A DNA stretch of 64,000 nucleotides from Euglena gracilis (GCA_039621445.1 CP154955.1:20573823-20637822); one strand, 5' to 3'; counted from the stretch's first letter, positions 42,201-52,816 are shown. Numbers and translations: made by a program. Notes: a model not told the origin generated them from the letters alone.

Positions 42201-45107
42201 TGAGTAGGCTCAGAACCACCTCCGGGCCGTGCTTGAGCACGTTTGAGAATGCTGGAGAACCGGACATCCTGATCAAAATTAGGATTTACCGCCATCAGTC
42301 AGGAATTATCCACCCAAGGTTGACAATTTGCCACCAGTGTTTTTGGAGTTTGCCCATCATTTGCGGCTGTTCACCCACAAACAACCCATTTTTTGAAACA
42401 ATTAGGAGTCTGTCACACCTATTTTTTTGTTGCACAAATGGAGCATCTTTGAATAGCACCCGAGGGTGCTCCGTCACCCTGCTGGACGGCGGCAGGTTGA
42501 CCGAAGTGGTAATCCAACGTGACACCCACAGCCGGTGAAAACGAGCATCAAATGACCAGCACCATTTGTGGCGGCGGCGGCCCCGTGGGGCCAACTGTGA
42601 GGAGCCACTGCTCGGCACGGGGCGCGAGCGGGAGAGCACCGGGGGCCAGGGCGCAGCGGGAACCCCGTGGGTCGTGGGCGATGTGCATACAGTGTGCCGG
42701 GGGCCCAACCCAAGGGGGGAGGGCACCGGGCCAAACGTGTCCAGGTTGGCCAAGGCACTCTGGCGCCTTTGGCGCCGAAAGGCCCGAAAAGGTCCATTTT
42801 TGGACGAGTTTCCACCCACGACCCTTTCACCACCCCAGCGCCAGGGTTGTACACAGATCTCCGCAACCCTATGGGTGGTCGACCCCCCCCCCCCCCCCTC
42901 ACCCCCATCCTGGTGGTAGGGGGGTGGGGTCCGACCCCCCCCCCACCAGACCTTCCCATGTTTCCAGGGGGGCCAATTCTTAGGTCAAATTTTTCCTTCA
43001 TCGCCTTTGGTGCCGAAGGAATCTTCTTTGAGCGGGTGCCATGGTGGGTGGGGGGGTCGACCCCCCCCACCAGACATTCATTTAGTGTGGTACACCAAGG
43101 TTGTCATTTTGTGGTTCACTGTGGACACCAAATTTTTTTTTGTGGTTCACCTGTGGACACCAAAAATTTTTTTGTGGTTCACCTGTAGACACCAAAATTT
43201 TTTTTGTGGTTCACCTGCGGACAGCCAAAAAATTTTTGTGGTTCACATGTGGGCACCAAACACTGGGGTCAAAAAATCGATTTTCCTAAAAATTTCTCGA
43301 AAATGGTGGTGAATGAAAGGAAAGCTCCGGCGACCTGAATTGAAGCCCTTTGAAGCCCTATCTAAGGGTATTTTGATTTCCCCGCAACTCCCCGCCCAGC
43401 CCGAGTTACATACATTTTTCGGCAAATTTGGGCCATTTTGTACAGTGGCCTGTTTTGATTTAGCCGTTTTAGGCCATTTTTGTGTGAAAAAGGTCGAAAA
43501 AATTCGAAAAAAAAATCAAAAAAATTTGCCCGAAACATGTTTCCCGGATGTGGAAGACCTGTTTTTGAGCCGAAAATGAGCGTTTTTCGACCCCCGCCCC
43601 CCCGTTTTTTTGCCCGGAACCCATGCATTTGGGTGCAAATTTTTATATTTAGCCCCAAGGGGGTCTTAAAATACACACCTGGCACGAAGCGCCGGAAGAT
43701 TTCTTTTTTGCCCCTGCAGAGGGGGGGGGCAAAATACTTCCTTTTTATTTTTTTCCCCACCAGGCTTCTGCTTAAGGGATTGCAGTACCCCCCCCCCCCC
43801 TCGGGGGGGCTGGACTGCAGCTAGTCCAAATTTGGCTAGTGGGATTTCTAGCAGACCCCCCCGGGGGGTCTGCTAGTGGAATTTTTTTTTCCAGTGACCG
43901 GCGCGACCCCCAAAAATGGCCAAAAATGCCCGTTTTTGGCCATTTTTGGGAATTTTTGGAACAAAATCAGCCAAAAACCTATTAGAAACCTCATTTCCAC
44001 CTCGGCGCACAGCGCCGGAGGAATTTTTTTTTTCAGTTCGGGGGACCCCTGCACCCCCCCCCCCCCCCCCCGGGGGGGGAGGGGGGTCTAGCTAGTCCAT
44101 TTTTTCCAGTGTCTAGCCGGTTGGCTAGCCAGTACCCCCCCCCCCCCGGGTCCTTGAGCAGAAGTCTGTTCCCCACTCTTTTTCAGTTTTCCCCCTATTT
44201 TATGATGTCAAGCAATGAGTCAAGTGATTATGTGCCAAATTTGGGCTTGGATTGGAAGTATTTGGTCTGAGAAGGACAGTTCTGAGGATTGTGTGTGCTT
44301 TTCCGACCTGAGATGTGACAGTAATTTCTCCTTTGGGGGGGGTGCGCACTTTTTAGGGAGGTAGTTTCGGACCCTTGGGGGGTGCGCACTTATTAGGGCA
44401 CTGCGCATAATTAGGGCATTGCGCACTTATTTGGGGGGTTAACGGATTTAACCGGAGCCAGGGTCCACAATTTGGCTGAGGTGTCTCAAGATCAATCAAT
44501 TTCGATCCTCAATCAACCTTTATGGGCAAAATTTTTTTTGTGGACACCAAAATTTTTTTGTGGTTCACCCGTGGACACCAAAAAAAAATTTGTGGTTCAC
44601 CTGTGGACACCAAAAAAATTTGTGGGTCACACGTCTTTTGTGAACCACACTAAATGAACGTCTGCCCCCCACCAGGCCTTCCCGTACATCCCTGCCCAGG
44701 GTGCTCCGAGACCCCCTCCCCCCGGGGCCGGTACTTTCTGCCTGCCCCTGGCCTCCCGCCCCGCCCTGCTGGGGAGGTGACGCGGCGCCTCATCTCCCTC
44801 GTGCTGGCGGAGGAGGGGCGGCCCCTCACGGCGAAGGAGGTGCTGGCGCTGTGCGCCGCGAAGGGCGAGCCGCAGCCGTTGAAGGTGATCAACGCTGCGC
44901 TGTACGCCATGAAGCGGGACGGGCACGCCTGCCCGGGGCTGGGCGGCTCGGGCTGGCCGGGGGTGGGGGTGGGGGTGGCTGGGGTTTGCGGGGCTTCGCC
45001 CACTCCGCGGCTTCGCCCTCCCTCCCTCACTTGCTCGCTCACCTCTCTTTTTCCAGATCCCTTTCTCTTCATTTATGCAGGGTCTGTGAGGGTCCCCTGT
45101 ACCAGGT
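38846..45107 (+). CDS. Gene D: dsRNA-binding-motif and Z-alpha domain protein
   Basis: Plus-strand exons: 38846-39215, 40608-40825, 41163-41311, 41700-41904, 41982-42101, 42560-42682, 44777-44962 and 45057-45107. Exons 1-2 join in phase to make a dsRNA-binding motif: strand [10 protein letters not shown], then [20 protein letters not shown] and ALQRL, matching the G-x-(A/G)-x-(S/T)-KKEAE-x-x-AA-x-x-AL signature. Exons 3-5 form a continuous frame with [20 protein letters not shown], possibly RRM-like. The late exons encode a Z-alpha winged helix. Z-alpha plus dsRNA-binding motifs is the architecture of animal ADAR1, which binds Z-form nucleic acid; no deaminase is visible. Junctions 2-3 and 5-6 are unresolved, so one gene is inferred. 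Confidence 0.55.
39575..39760 (+). repeat. tRNA-derived, SINE-like sequence in an intron
   Basis: AGGTCGTGGGTTCAAATCCCAT is a T-arm with B-box, and CAATCCT nearby pairs partly with GCGATTG upstream. However, the anticodon stem does not pair and the D-arm is incomplete, so it is not a working tRNA. Its reverse strand gives the well-known artefact GFEPTTSG. The downstream body is not obviously a known SINE. Confidence 0.4.
40608..40825 (+). CDS. Gene D exon 2: dsRBM C-terminal helix
   Basis: The acceptor is CCCCCCAG. It begins [20 protein letters not shown], the last helix of a dsRNA-binding motif, with the KREAEH lysine/arginine patch that contacts RNA in known members. An acidic linker [17 protein letters not shown] follows, ending before GTGAGA. 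An earlier donor GTGCCG at 40710 would skip the linker and match the phase of the next exon, so alternative splicing is possible. Confidence 0.65.
41163..41311 (+). CDS. Gene D exon 3
   Basis: After GGTTGCAG it encodes [34 protein letters not shown] and [15 protein letters not shown], ending before GTGGGA in phase 0. TVYLQMCP-x5-KQ resembles the first strand and helix start of an RRM fold, but this is only a suggestion. Confidence 0.6.
41700..41904 (+). CDS. Gene D exon 4
   Basis: After CTTCCTCCAG the phase-0 frame encodes [37 protein letters not shown] and [16 protein letters not shown]. The donor GTGGCT leaves one base, which fits the next exon. It reads as alternating strands and helix, a compact domain. 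Confidence 0.5.
41982..42101 (+). CDS. Gene D exon 5
   Basis: After TTGTCTCAG it encodes [18 protein letters not shown] then [18 protein letters not shown] before GTATGC. Third positions are almost all G or C. A second frame is open but has poor codon bias. Confidence 0.6.
42560..42682 (+). CDS. Gene D exon 6
   Basis: The frame with best codon bias encodes [20 protein letters not shown] and [12 protein letters not shown] before GTGCAT, in phase with the Z-alpha exon. The acceptor GACCAG has a poor pyrimidine tract, so the 5' border is uncertain. Confidence 0.45.
43100..43266. repeat. GTGGTTCACCTGTGGACACC tandem array, about 34-bp unit
   Basis: Five copies of TTTTGTGGTTCACCTGTGGA-like units separated by T/A runs. 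A second array of three to four copies lies at 44535-44640. Confidence 0.85.
43761..44168. mobile_element. 408-bp hAT-like non-autonomous element with perfect 8-bp target duplication
   Basis: Termini are CAGGCTTCTGCTTAAG and CTTGAGCAGAAGTCTG (one inner mismatch plus the G/A at position 4). They are flanked by the identical octamer TTCCCCAC at 43753-43760 and 44169-44176. An 8-bp duplication with CAG...CTG ends is the hallmark of the hAT superfamily. Inside are paired C/G runs, GGCGCACAGCGCC, and GGGTCCTTGAG. No transposase, so it would need one supplied elsewhere. Confidence 0.85.
44777..44962 (+). CDS. Gene D exon 7: Z-alpha winged-helix domain
   Basis: The frame begins [20 protein letters not shown], then [15 protein letters not shown], then [17 protein letters not shown]. 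Aligned by eye to the Z-alpha consensus: helix 1, the G-x-PLTA-x-E turn, helix 2, and the recognition helix K-x-I-N-x-x-L-Y-x-x-x-x-x-G. Lys36, Asn39 and Tyr43 of this exon correspond to the three residues that contact Z-form nucleic acid in ADAR1 (K169/N173/Y177 region). The acceptor is CTGGGGAG and the likely donor GTGGGG. The wing is in the next exon. Confidence 0.65.
45057..45107 (+). CDS. Gene D exon 8: Z-alpha wing
   Basis: Between TTTTTCCAG and GTAACC, in phase 0. It encodes [12 protein letters not shown]. In Z-alpha domains the wing reads PP-L-W-K-I; here GPLYQ occupies that place, with one Pro changed to Gly and Trp to Tyr. An alternative acceptor at 45083 would leave only the last eight codons. 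Confidence 0.5.
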
Positions 45108-45363
45108 AACCTCTCTGCACGGTCTTCGCAGGAGGTTGTCAGGGCACTGGCTGCTGGGGGGGGGGGAGGAAGGCACTGACTCGCTCGCTTCCTCCTTCTC
45201 TCCCTCCCTTATTCATGCAGTACCTCCCTTCATGCCCTGGCCTTTCCCCTCCTTCAAGCTTGATTCTGTCCCCGACCAAGAGCAGTGTTGGAAAATAATT
45301 TATACATATGTATATATGTATAAATTATATAAATGTAAATGTATAAGTAAATATGTGTATATA

Positions 45364-45552
45364 TACTTACACACACACACACACACACACTCACACACAC
45401 ACACAGACACACACACACACACAGACACACAGACACACAGACACACACAGACACACACAGACACACACAGACACACACAGACACACACAGACACACAGAC
45501 ACATGCACACACAACACCCACACCCACCCACCCACCCACCCACCCACCCACC

Positions 45553-45602
<50 letters not shown>
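45364..45602. repeat. (CA)n microsatellite with CACC block
   Basis: CA repeats with regular CAGACACA interruptions, a CACC-repeat block at 45515-45562, then pure CA. The long HTHTHT and VCVCVC frames are artefacts. Confidence 0.95.
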
Positions 45603-45604
<2 letters not shown>

Positions 45605-45651
45605 GGTCGCCGTCCTTCCTTGCACGCCTGGTTCCCCGCCCGTCGTGCCCC

Positions 45652-46181
45652 ATGGCGTGGCCCCGCCGCCATCGGTCCCTGACGGAGGCGGAGGCCGGCA
45701 AGGTGGCCCGCTGTGCAGGGCAGAATGGAAATCGGCCAAACAGCCAGGGTGGTGGGTGGGTGGGGTCTACCACCCCCCACCACCTCCTTCCGTATTTCTG
45801 GCAGCACCAATTTTCGACCCCAAAACGTTTTTTCCCGGCGGCTTCGGCGCCGGGTGGATTTGTTAAACAATCTGTGAACGTGCCGTGGTGTGTGTGGGGG
45901 GGGGTCGACCTCCCCCACCAGACCTTCCCATTCTGCCCTGCCGCCGGGAGCTGCTGACCACCGCCACGCCACTGCCGGGGCGGGAGTGGGAGGCGGACCC
46001 GACCCTGGAGGACAGCGGAGACAGCTGGGCCCAGGCTGCCTTTTGTTCCGTCATGGCTTCAGATCTCCCAACCCTGTGGGCGGTTTGCCCCCCCTCCCTC
46101 CCAAAGCCAGCTTCTGGGGTGCAGATTAACTCGGGAGGGCCCAACCAAACAGCAACCTCGAGATATTCTCAAATCGCCTGA
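45652..46181 (+). CDS. Small two-exon gene or 3' part of gene D
   Basis: An ATG in GTGCCCCATGG context starts MAWPRRHRSLTEAEAGKV then ARCAGQNG. The first exon ends at 45748 before GTGGTG. The second starts at 45922 after CCCCCACCAG and continues LPILPCRRELLTTATPLPG, REWEADPTLEDSGDSWAQ, to a TGA at 46179-46181. The phases agree. No AG acceptor exists between the CA repeat and the ATG, which favours a real start codon. The intron between has transposon-like ends. No domain recognised. Confidence 0.45.
45749..45921. mobile_element. Introner-like intron
   Basis: The 173-base intron starts GTGGTGGGTGGGTGGGG and ends CCCCCACCAG, which are near inverted copies. The flanking exon bases GCAGGGCAGAATGG and CCATTCTGCCCTGC are also inverted copies. 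The centre carries GGCGGCTTCGGCGCCGG. So the splice sites lie within the terminal repeats of an element, as expected for an intron made by insertion. Confidence 0.5.
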
Positions 46182-48985
46182 AAATGCATTCTTGGGGTTT
46201 TGGGATGACAATATTTTGGAGGGGGTCCTGTCGTTACCGTCCTCAAGCAGGTGCCACCTTGTGCGTTTTTTTTTTTCATTTTCAATTTCCAGTGAGATTT
46301 TTTGAAGCCAATTTTCCAAACTCCAAAAAAATCGTTTTCATTGTATCTGCAGTTTCGCTTGCCTTTTTTTTTGCAGTTTTTCAACTGCACATATTTTGCG
46401 TCTCCCTGGGGTTGGAGGGCAAGCACTTTATGGCGCAATTTGGGATTAAGAAGATCCCCCCCCCACCGATGCAGTCCCAATGGGCGAACCCTGGCCGGTG
46501 CACTCCCCTCAGTTATTGAAACAACAGCCTGCCTCCTCCAGCCATGGCTTGCAATGATGTGCCCCAGGGGCGTGATTCCCGTCTAGCTGTGTCCCCAGCT
46601 GTGGCCGGCCGGCCGCCCACCCCACTTTTGCCGCCGTTTGCCCTGCATCGACGTAGTGGCCTGGCCAGCAATCGGTGCCCAGGGTTCTTTCTAAAGTGGG
46701 TCTCACGGATTTAGCTTGGAGTCCCCCCTTGACTATACAGGAGGGGGGTCAGGATCCCCCCATGTATAGTCATTACAGTCGTTATACCCCCCCACTGCAA
46801 GGGGCACGTTCCGGACCAACCCTCAAAAATTTCCTTCTGTCGTGTCACGTCGAACATTTTTAGAAAGTTTGACGAATTTCTATCCCGAAAACATACGCAG
46901 GAAGGGATTTTGGGTTGTTTTTGGTGGTAAAATTTTTTCGGCCTGACGCTTTGTGCCGGGCCCAAATTCGGTCACTTTGGCCGTGCCACTGTATAGGTGG
47001 TGGTGGGGGGTGTTCCCTAACCACTGGGGGGGACCCCCACCTGCCCTTAACCCTCCCAAACAAGACCCGAATCTGATTTTCGAGTCCGTGGCTGGAAACC
47101 TCCAGGGGGGGTCTTGTTTACGGGGGTTCTTATTTTTGGATTTTTTTTCACCAACCCAGGCCCGAAAAAAATAGCATTTTTCAGGTTCCCAAACAACACC
47201 AGTTTTTTTTTTCCTTTGGCGCTTCGCGCCATGTGTAAATTGGTGTAAATTGACATTTCCCATGTTTTTGCACTTCAAAATCCGAAGAATTTTCAAATTT
47301 CGTCATTTTTGTATCGGAAATCGGGGTTTTGGTGAATTTCTCAGTGGAATTTTTCCGGTATCTGGCGCTTCGTGCCCTCGGGGGGGGGGGGTCGGTCTTA
47401 TTCTTGGATTTTTGCTTAATCGGCCGAGGGGGGGGTCTTACTTTTGAGGTGGCCTTATTTTTCAGGGGCAGTCATACCGAACCCTTTTGGTGGCCCTCTG
47501 GTCTTCTCTGCCCTGTCGTCCTCCCCCAACTCGTTGCCGCCCGCCCCCGCCGGCGGGGAAGGGACCCTCTGCGTCCCCCCGCCTCCCCCTCCCCCCCGCC
47601 CCCTGGTGGAGGATGGCCCAACCTGGCCCCTGGCCCTCCCACTTGGGGGGGGGGGGGTCTTTTGAGCGCCTCTCGATGGCTTGCCCGGCTGTGTGGTGGG
47701 CTGCCCACCACCCCGTGACCCATAGCCGCTGGGGACAAAACGGCAGAGGGTCAAATCCACCCCTTAGGGTCGGTCTGTATCCCCCCTCCAGTGGACAGTG
47801 GGGCAGGGGGGGAACGAAAAGTCAGCGGGCACATTGGGTATGAGTTTTCAACAGAGCAGTCGGCCGCTATTGGTGTCCACGTTTGACCTTCTAATTCCAG
47901 GATGGGCAATGCTCGTGCAACAGTTCTGTTAAGCACGTGGGGCTGTGGGAAAAATGAATTGTTGTAAAAGGAGGCCAAACACTGTATCTATGCTCAAGGT
48001 GCTTTGGTTCAGAAATAGGACGTTCATTCTTAATCCCCGCAATTCCAAAGGAAATACAACATCACATTTGCAAACAGAAATGTTCTTTCTGTCGCTGTGG
48101 GTGTCCCCTTGGGTTGTTGTTACCTCTGTTTGGTTGTCACCCACCCTAAAATTCGTAGCCCTGGGGGCCTGCACACACCGGCGTGTCATGTTGGAAAGGC
48201 CAATATGAGACCTCCCTGGAAGTTGTCTCCAAGGCTTGCCCTGGTTGCCTTGCAAGTGATTGCAGAGGTTTGTTAAGCTGGAGGGCATTCTACTGTCCTC
48301 GGGGGGTCCAGCCTGCCAGCACCTCCCCGCTGGGCTGCTGCTGAAATCAAGTTGGGGCCAGCCCAGCAAAGTCCGGCTGGGCCGAAAATTTTTTTGTGTA
48401 GCGCACCCAAAATTTTAAAAAGGTCTGAACTTAAAATTGGGGCACAAAATAGTAAAAATTGAAGATAGCAAAATAATTTGGATACCCACCGCCTAGGTTA
48501 GGCTACTGGTCCCCCAGGGCGGGTCCCGGGGGGGGGGGGGTGGCGGCCGGCTGGCAGCTGGACCTGGTGGGTACCCCAATGATGGGGGGGGGGGGAGCCC
48601 ATCTAGCAAAGCACATCCAGCCTGGTTGACAAAAATAAAACATTCCAAAATGCCATTTTTTTGGCTATTTTTGACCGAGGTTAGGTTAGAATTGGAATTA
48701 GGGAAATAAGTAAGGAAAGGGTATGATCTGAGCCAAAAATGATGACCAAAGGCTGCAATTCGAAAATAATATCTCTATGTGGGAGGTTGGTAGACAGGCC
48801 AATGGATTCAGTTCCGTTGCTTACTTGGTCACAGCGGTCATATTGAACCAAATCTTTTTTCCATTTCCCATTTTCCCAAAGGATTTGCAGAGTTGCTTAA
48901 AAATGTTTTCTTGGGCTTTTTTTGAAAGTGTATTTTTTGAGAAGGATTTGTTTTGAAGGAAATTGAGTAGTACCCTGAAGGTATT
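46182..48985. other. Repeat-rich spacer
   Basis: Bases 46700-47480 hold G-run-bounded elements with TTGGCGCTTCGCGCCATG near 47217 and TGGCGCTTCGTGCC near 47360. A GC-rich open stretch at 47500-47640 could be a Pro-rich exon (PNSLPPAPAGGEG) but has no clear splice sites. Bases 48263-48370 match the CCAGCC element family left end (CAGAGGTTTGTTAAG). No gene is assigned. Confidence 0.4.
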
Positions 48986-49442
48986 CCTTAAGGCAGGGGG
49001 GGGGGGAAATGCAACTTGCATAATTTGCATTTTTTTGCATAATCGGCTTTTCCTGAAATTTGCATTTTTTTGCATTTTTTTGCATTTTTTTGCATAAAAT
49101 ATTTTTGCCGGAAAAATTTTTTGTAGTTGGTTGCCATATGTTTGAATTTTTTTGCATAATTTTGCATTTTCTACATAAAATATTTTGCCCTGGAAAAAAA
49201 TTTTGTTGTTGGTTGCCATATTTATGGATTTTTTGCATTTTTTTTTGCATTTTGTTTCATAAAATATTTTGCCCTGGAAATTTTTTTTGATCTTAGGCAG
49301 CAAAGCTCTGTTATATTCCAGCTTTTTCTCAGGTTTTTCATGCAAGTTGCATTTTTTTGCATTTTTTTTGCATTTTTTTGCATTTTTTTGACTTGCATAA
49401 TTTGAAGGGCCCAGTTGCATTTTCCCCCCCCCCTGCTTAAGG
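48986..49442. mobile_element. 457-bp inverted-repeat element with TTTTTTGCAT array
   Basis: Ends CCTTAAGGCAGGGGGGGG and CCCCCCCCTGCTTAAGG are inverted copies, continuing inward as GAAATGCAACTTGCAT and its inverse. The interior repeats a unit of about 80 bp three times, with TTGCATAAAATATTTTGCCC and GTTGGTTGCCATAT. No coding sequence. Confidence 0.75.
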
Positions 49443-52400
49443 CTATTGACGGCCCCTCTCAAGGCTACTGGCACCTCTCAAGACTATTGCCGACCAGCTG
49501 CCAAAACTTTGTGGCTGTGGCCTGCCCCGGTACTTGCAATAACATCACCACCCTTTTGTATGGTCCCCGGCACACCCACTGATGGGATTTGACGGAGGGG
49601 TGGCCATACGACCTCACCTCCCCCAACCCCCCTCCCCCTCAAGCACCAATTTTGTCTAAGTGCCCCGTTCCTGGCCCATCTTTTTACCATGCCATATTCT
49701 CGGCAAGCACTCTTTCTCATACCTTTCCATGAGAAAAATCATGATAATTGCAACAATACAGTTGGGTGCTAAACACTTCATGTATTTCAAAATTTATGGG
49801 TGGTACCCAACCCCCAACCCCAAACCTCTGCCAACCTGTGGGTTGTGGTGACAGTGTGCACACTGGCACGGCCCTGCCCCACGCAGAAATGCCGCAGCCA
49901 GCTGATGCAGGGCGCTATGCAAACCTGAGGCCAGTCCTGCGTTGAACCTTCCACGTCAAAAACCAAGCCCAGCCTCAGGCAGGGGGGGGGTGGCAACTCA
50001 CACTGCAGTAGCACTGGACCCTGGCTGTGAAACATGCAAAGGAGCAACCCCCGCCAATGCGTGCTGAGAGGCAGTGACTTCGACACAGCGACAAATCTTG
50101 GCAACAACTGGCATTTTTGGCTTTTGGCCCGTGCTGACAGGAGTTGCAATCTTGCACTGTTCAAACCTGAGGTCCAGTGCCACTCACCTTAGCTTCGCCC
50201 CGTCACCCGAGGCTGGGATTTGTTTCCATACGAAAGGGGTCAGTCAAGGGGAAAGTTTGCTCCCACACCTAACCTTTGCGCAGTGCACTGCACCGGGCCA
50301 GCTGGGGAAACTGCAGGGCTGGGCAGGGCTGCGCCAGTGTGCACACCCCATCACCACATCACCTCGGGCTGGGAGGGGAACACCATAGGAGGCTCGAGCC
50401 TGAGCGTTCCAGGTCGAGCCTTCTCAAACGCCTTTAAGTTCCTCCCCGCTCCTCAGGTGAGGGCTTAAACAGCCTCCTCGAACCACCTTGAACGACATTC
50501 CACATCGAACGAGCTCAAACGACGTTAGACTCTCGACCCTCCTCAAGCGAGCTTGAGCGACCTCGAAAGACGTTTGAGGAGGCTCCAGAGCTATGCACAT
50601 GCATGCAAGTCACAGAACAAAGGGGATTTGCATGCACGGGGTATGCGTAACACAAGGGATTTTGTTGTTTTAGTCCTCTCTGAACAGTTGCGTATAAAAG
50701 AGCATCGGCAACAAAAGGAGTTGAAATTAGTTGAATGTGTGTGTGTGTGTGTGTGTTTCCTTTCAGTCTCATGGTCGAACATATGTTCGAGGTGGTTTGA
50801 AGAGGCTCTCTCAAGCCTCTTCGAAGGACCTCAAACGACGTTCAAGGAGGCTTTCGAGCCTCCTGGAATGAGCTCGAACGACGTTCGAGGAGCTCCTTGA
50901 ACGAGCTTGAACAACATTCGAGGAGGCTCTCGAGGAGTTATTGGACACGGGGGGGGGGTTGGAGAACTAATCATACACCTTAAAAAATTGTAGACCACAC
51001 ATACACACCCCAAAACCTCTGCCAGCAGGGATGCGGTAGGAGGATGCGGCTCCTCGAACGAGCTCAAACAACATTCGAGGAGGTTCTCGAGCCTCCTCAA
51101 ACGTCGTCCGAGCTCGTTCAAGGAGGTTCGTGAACATCCTCGAGTGTCGTTCGAGGTCCTTCAAAAAGCTATGTCCAACAATCATCCCTCCGGTCGGAGG
51201 ACAACTTTTCGGAGGTTTGGCCATCTTTGATTTGGCGGAGGTTTGGCATGAAGCGCTGGGCCGAATTTTTTTGTGCCCAAAATCGGCCAAAGATTGGCCA
51301 AAATGCCATTTCTGGCATTTTTTTGAGCGAAATTTGTCAAAAATGCCCAAAATTTTTTTGGTGCAGAGTGCTGGAAGGAACCTTTTGGCCTTTTTGGGGG
51401 AATAGGGTTCTTGGTCACCCGCCAGCTTTTTTTTGACCCCTTGTCCAACGACCATCCCCCTGGTTGGTGGACAACGTTTGGTCACAACCCTATGTCCAAC
51501 GACCTCCCCCCCTCGGTCAGAGGACAGAGGTTATGGTCGTTGGACAGAGGGGTACAAGGAACCCCTAACGCTTGATTTAGTGAGATATTGTTGATTTTTG
51601 TATCCCAATGCCTGTAAGTTGTCCAATGGACATCAAAAATGAAGGAAATTTCACTTTCTTTTTTGGAGCAAAAAATACGTCTTAAGATTACGCCCCCCCC
51701 CCCCGCCCCCGGTTCTGACCCATCTTTTCCAGGTTTTTTTTAGACAAGGGTGAAGGGAGGTACATTATTTGACTTGGGCCTTATTTTGGATCCATTGCTG
51801 GAATCTGGAATTTTTTTTCCCGGCGCTGACTACTATGTTTCAATTGGTTCATCTTGAGATTTTGCAGGATTTTTTCTCGATGGCGATCAATCCCCAAAGT
51901 GAGATTCTTTACATCATTTTTGTGCCTGAAATCAGGATTTTCAGAAAAATTTGAGTCACTGACTGTCGCAGGAAAAGAACATCCCGAGAATGACATCTGA
52001 AAAAAACAGCATCTGAATAAAAAGATGCAGAGAGGCTTGTAAAAAGCGTGATGTTCTTTAAGGGAAAAAAAACGACTAAAAAATCGCCTACGTTGGCAAT
52101 AGCAGGTCGACAGCAGAGAAAAGTGACTTCTCACATCCTCGGATCATCGCCCATCCACCCAAAACATCAAAAGATTTGTTTTTCGATGTTTTGATTTTCG
52201 ACCCCGTTCAACCCCAGACCGGCCGTTGGGGCCAAGGGCGGCCTTTAACAGGCGTTCCTCATCATGCATGGGGCAACGGCTAGGCAGGGCTTTTGGGAGT
52301 AAATGGGGAAATAACATCTGATTAATCAGCAAGGGGTTGGATGTTATTTTTTCGGAGGTGATTTTTTTCCTGGAAATATTTTCTGTTGTTCTGGCGCTTC

Positions 52401-52537
52401 ACACCATGAGGGTTTCTGAATTTTGGATGGCTCCTCCTTTTTTCCACGCCTCAGTTTCTCAACTTCTATTAACTGATTAACACGACCTTTTCCCCCCATT
52501 TTATTTTTTGATATCGGCCATTTTGTTTCATCCGTTG

Positions 52538-52816
52538 TGTGTGTATGTAGGGTGTGTGTGCGCGCGCGCGTGTGTGTCTGCAAGTGTGACCGCGAGTGAG
52601 CGTGAGAGTGAGAGTGATTGTGTGAGTGTGAGTGTGTGAGTGTGAGTGTGTGAGTGTGAGTGTGAATGCGAGTGCGATCCAGAGTGTGAGTGTGAGTAAG
52701 AGTGCGTGAGTGGGTATTTGAGCAAGTGTGCAAGAGTGGGAGTGATTGTCAGCGTGAGTGTGAGTGTAAGCTTGTGGGTGAGTGAGTGTGTGCGCTTGAA
52801 TGTGCGTGTGTGTGGT
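52538..52816. repeat. GT/GAGT degenerate microsatellite
   Basis: Runs of GTGTGAGTGTGAGT with a short CGCGCG block. The artefact frames are HSHSHS. No gene. Confidence 0.9.

Larger units (their letters stand above)
43071..44664. mobile_element. 1.6-kb inverted-repeat element with a nested insertion
   Basis: The left end (43071-43091) is CAGACATTCATTTAGTGTGG plus T; the right end (44644-44664) is its inverted copy with one mismatch. Just inside each end is an array of GTGGTTCACCTGTGGACACC units (43100-43266 and 44535-44640). A complete hAT-like element (43761-44168) is inserted within. The whole lies in the intron before the Z-alpha exon of gene D, with its right end 113 bases before that exon. 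No transposase seen. Confidence 0.75.

Noticed and set aside
47929-48369. Minus-strand 146-residue frame
   Set aside because: No ATG start in good context, no domain, overlaps a CCAGCC-family element end; a plus frame of 87 residues is equally open.
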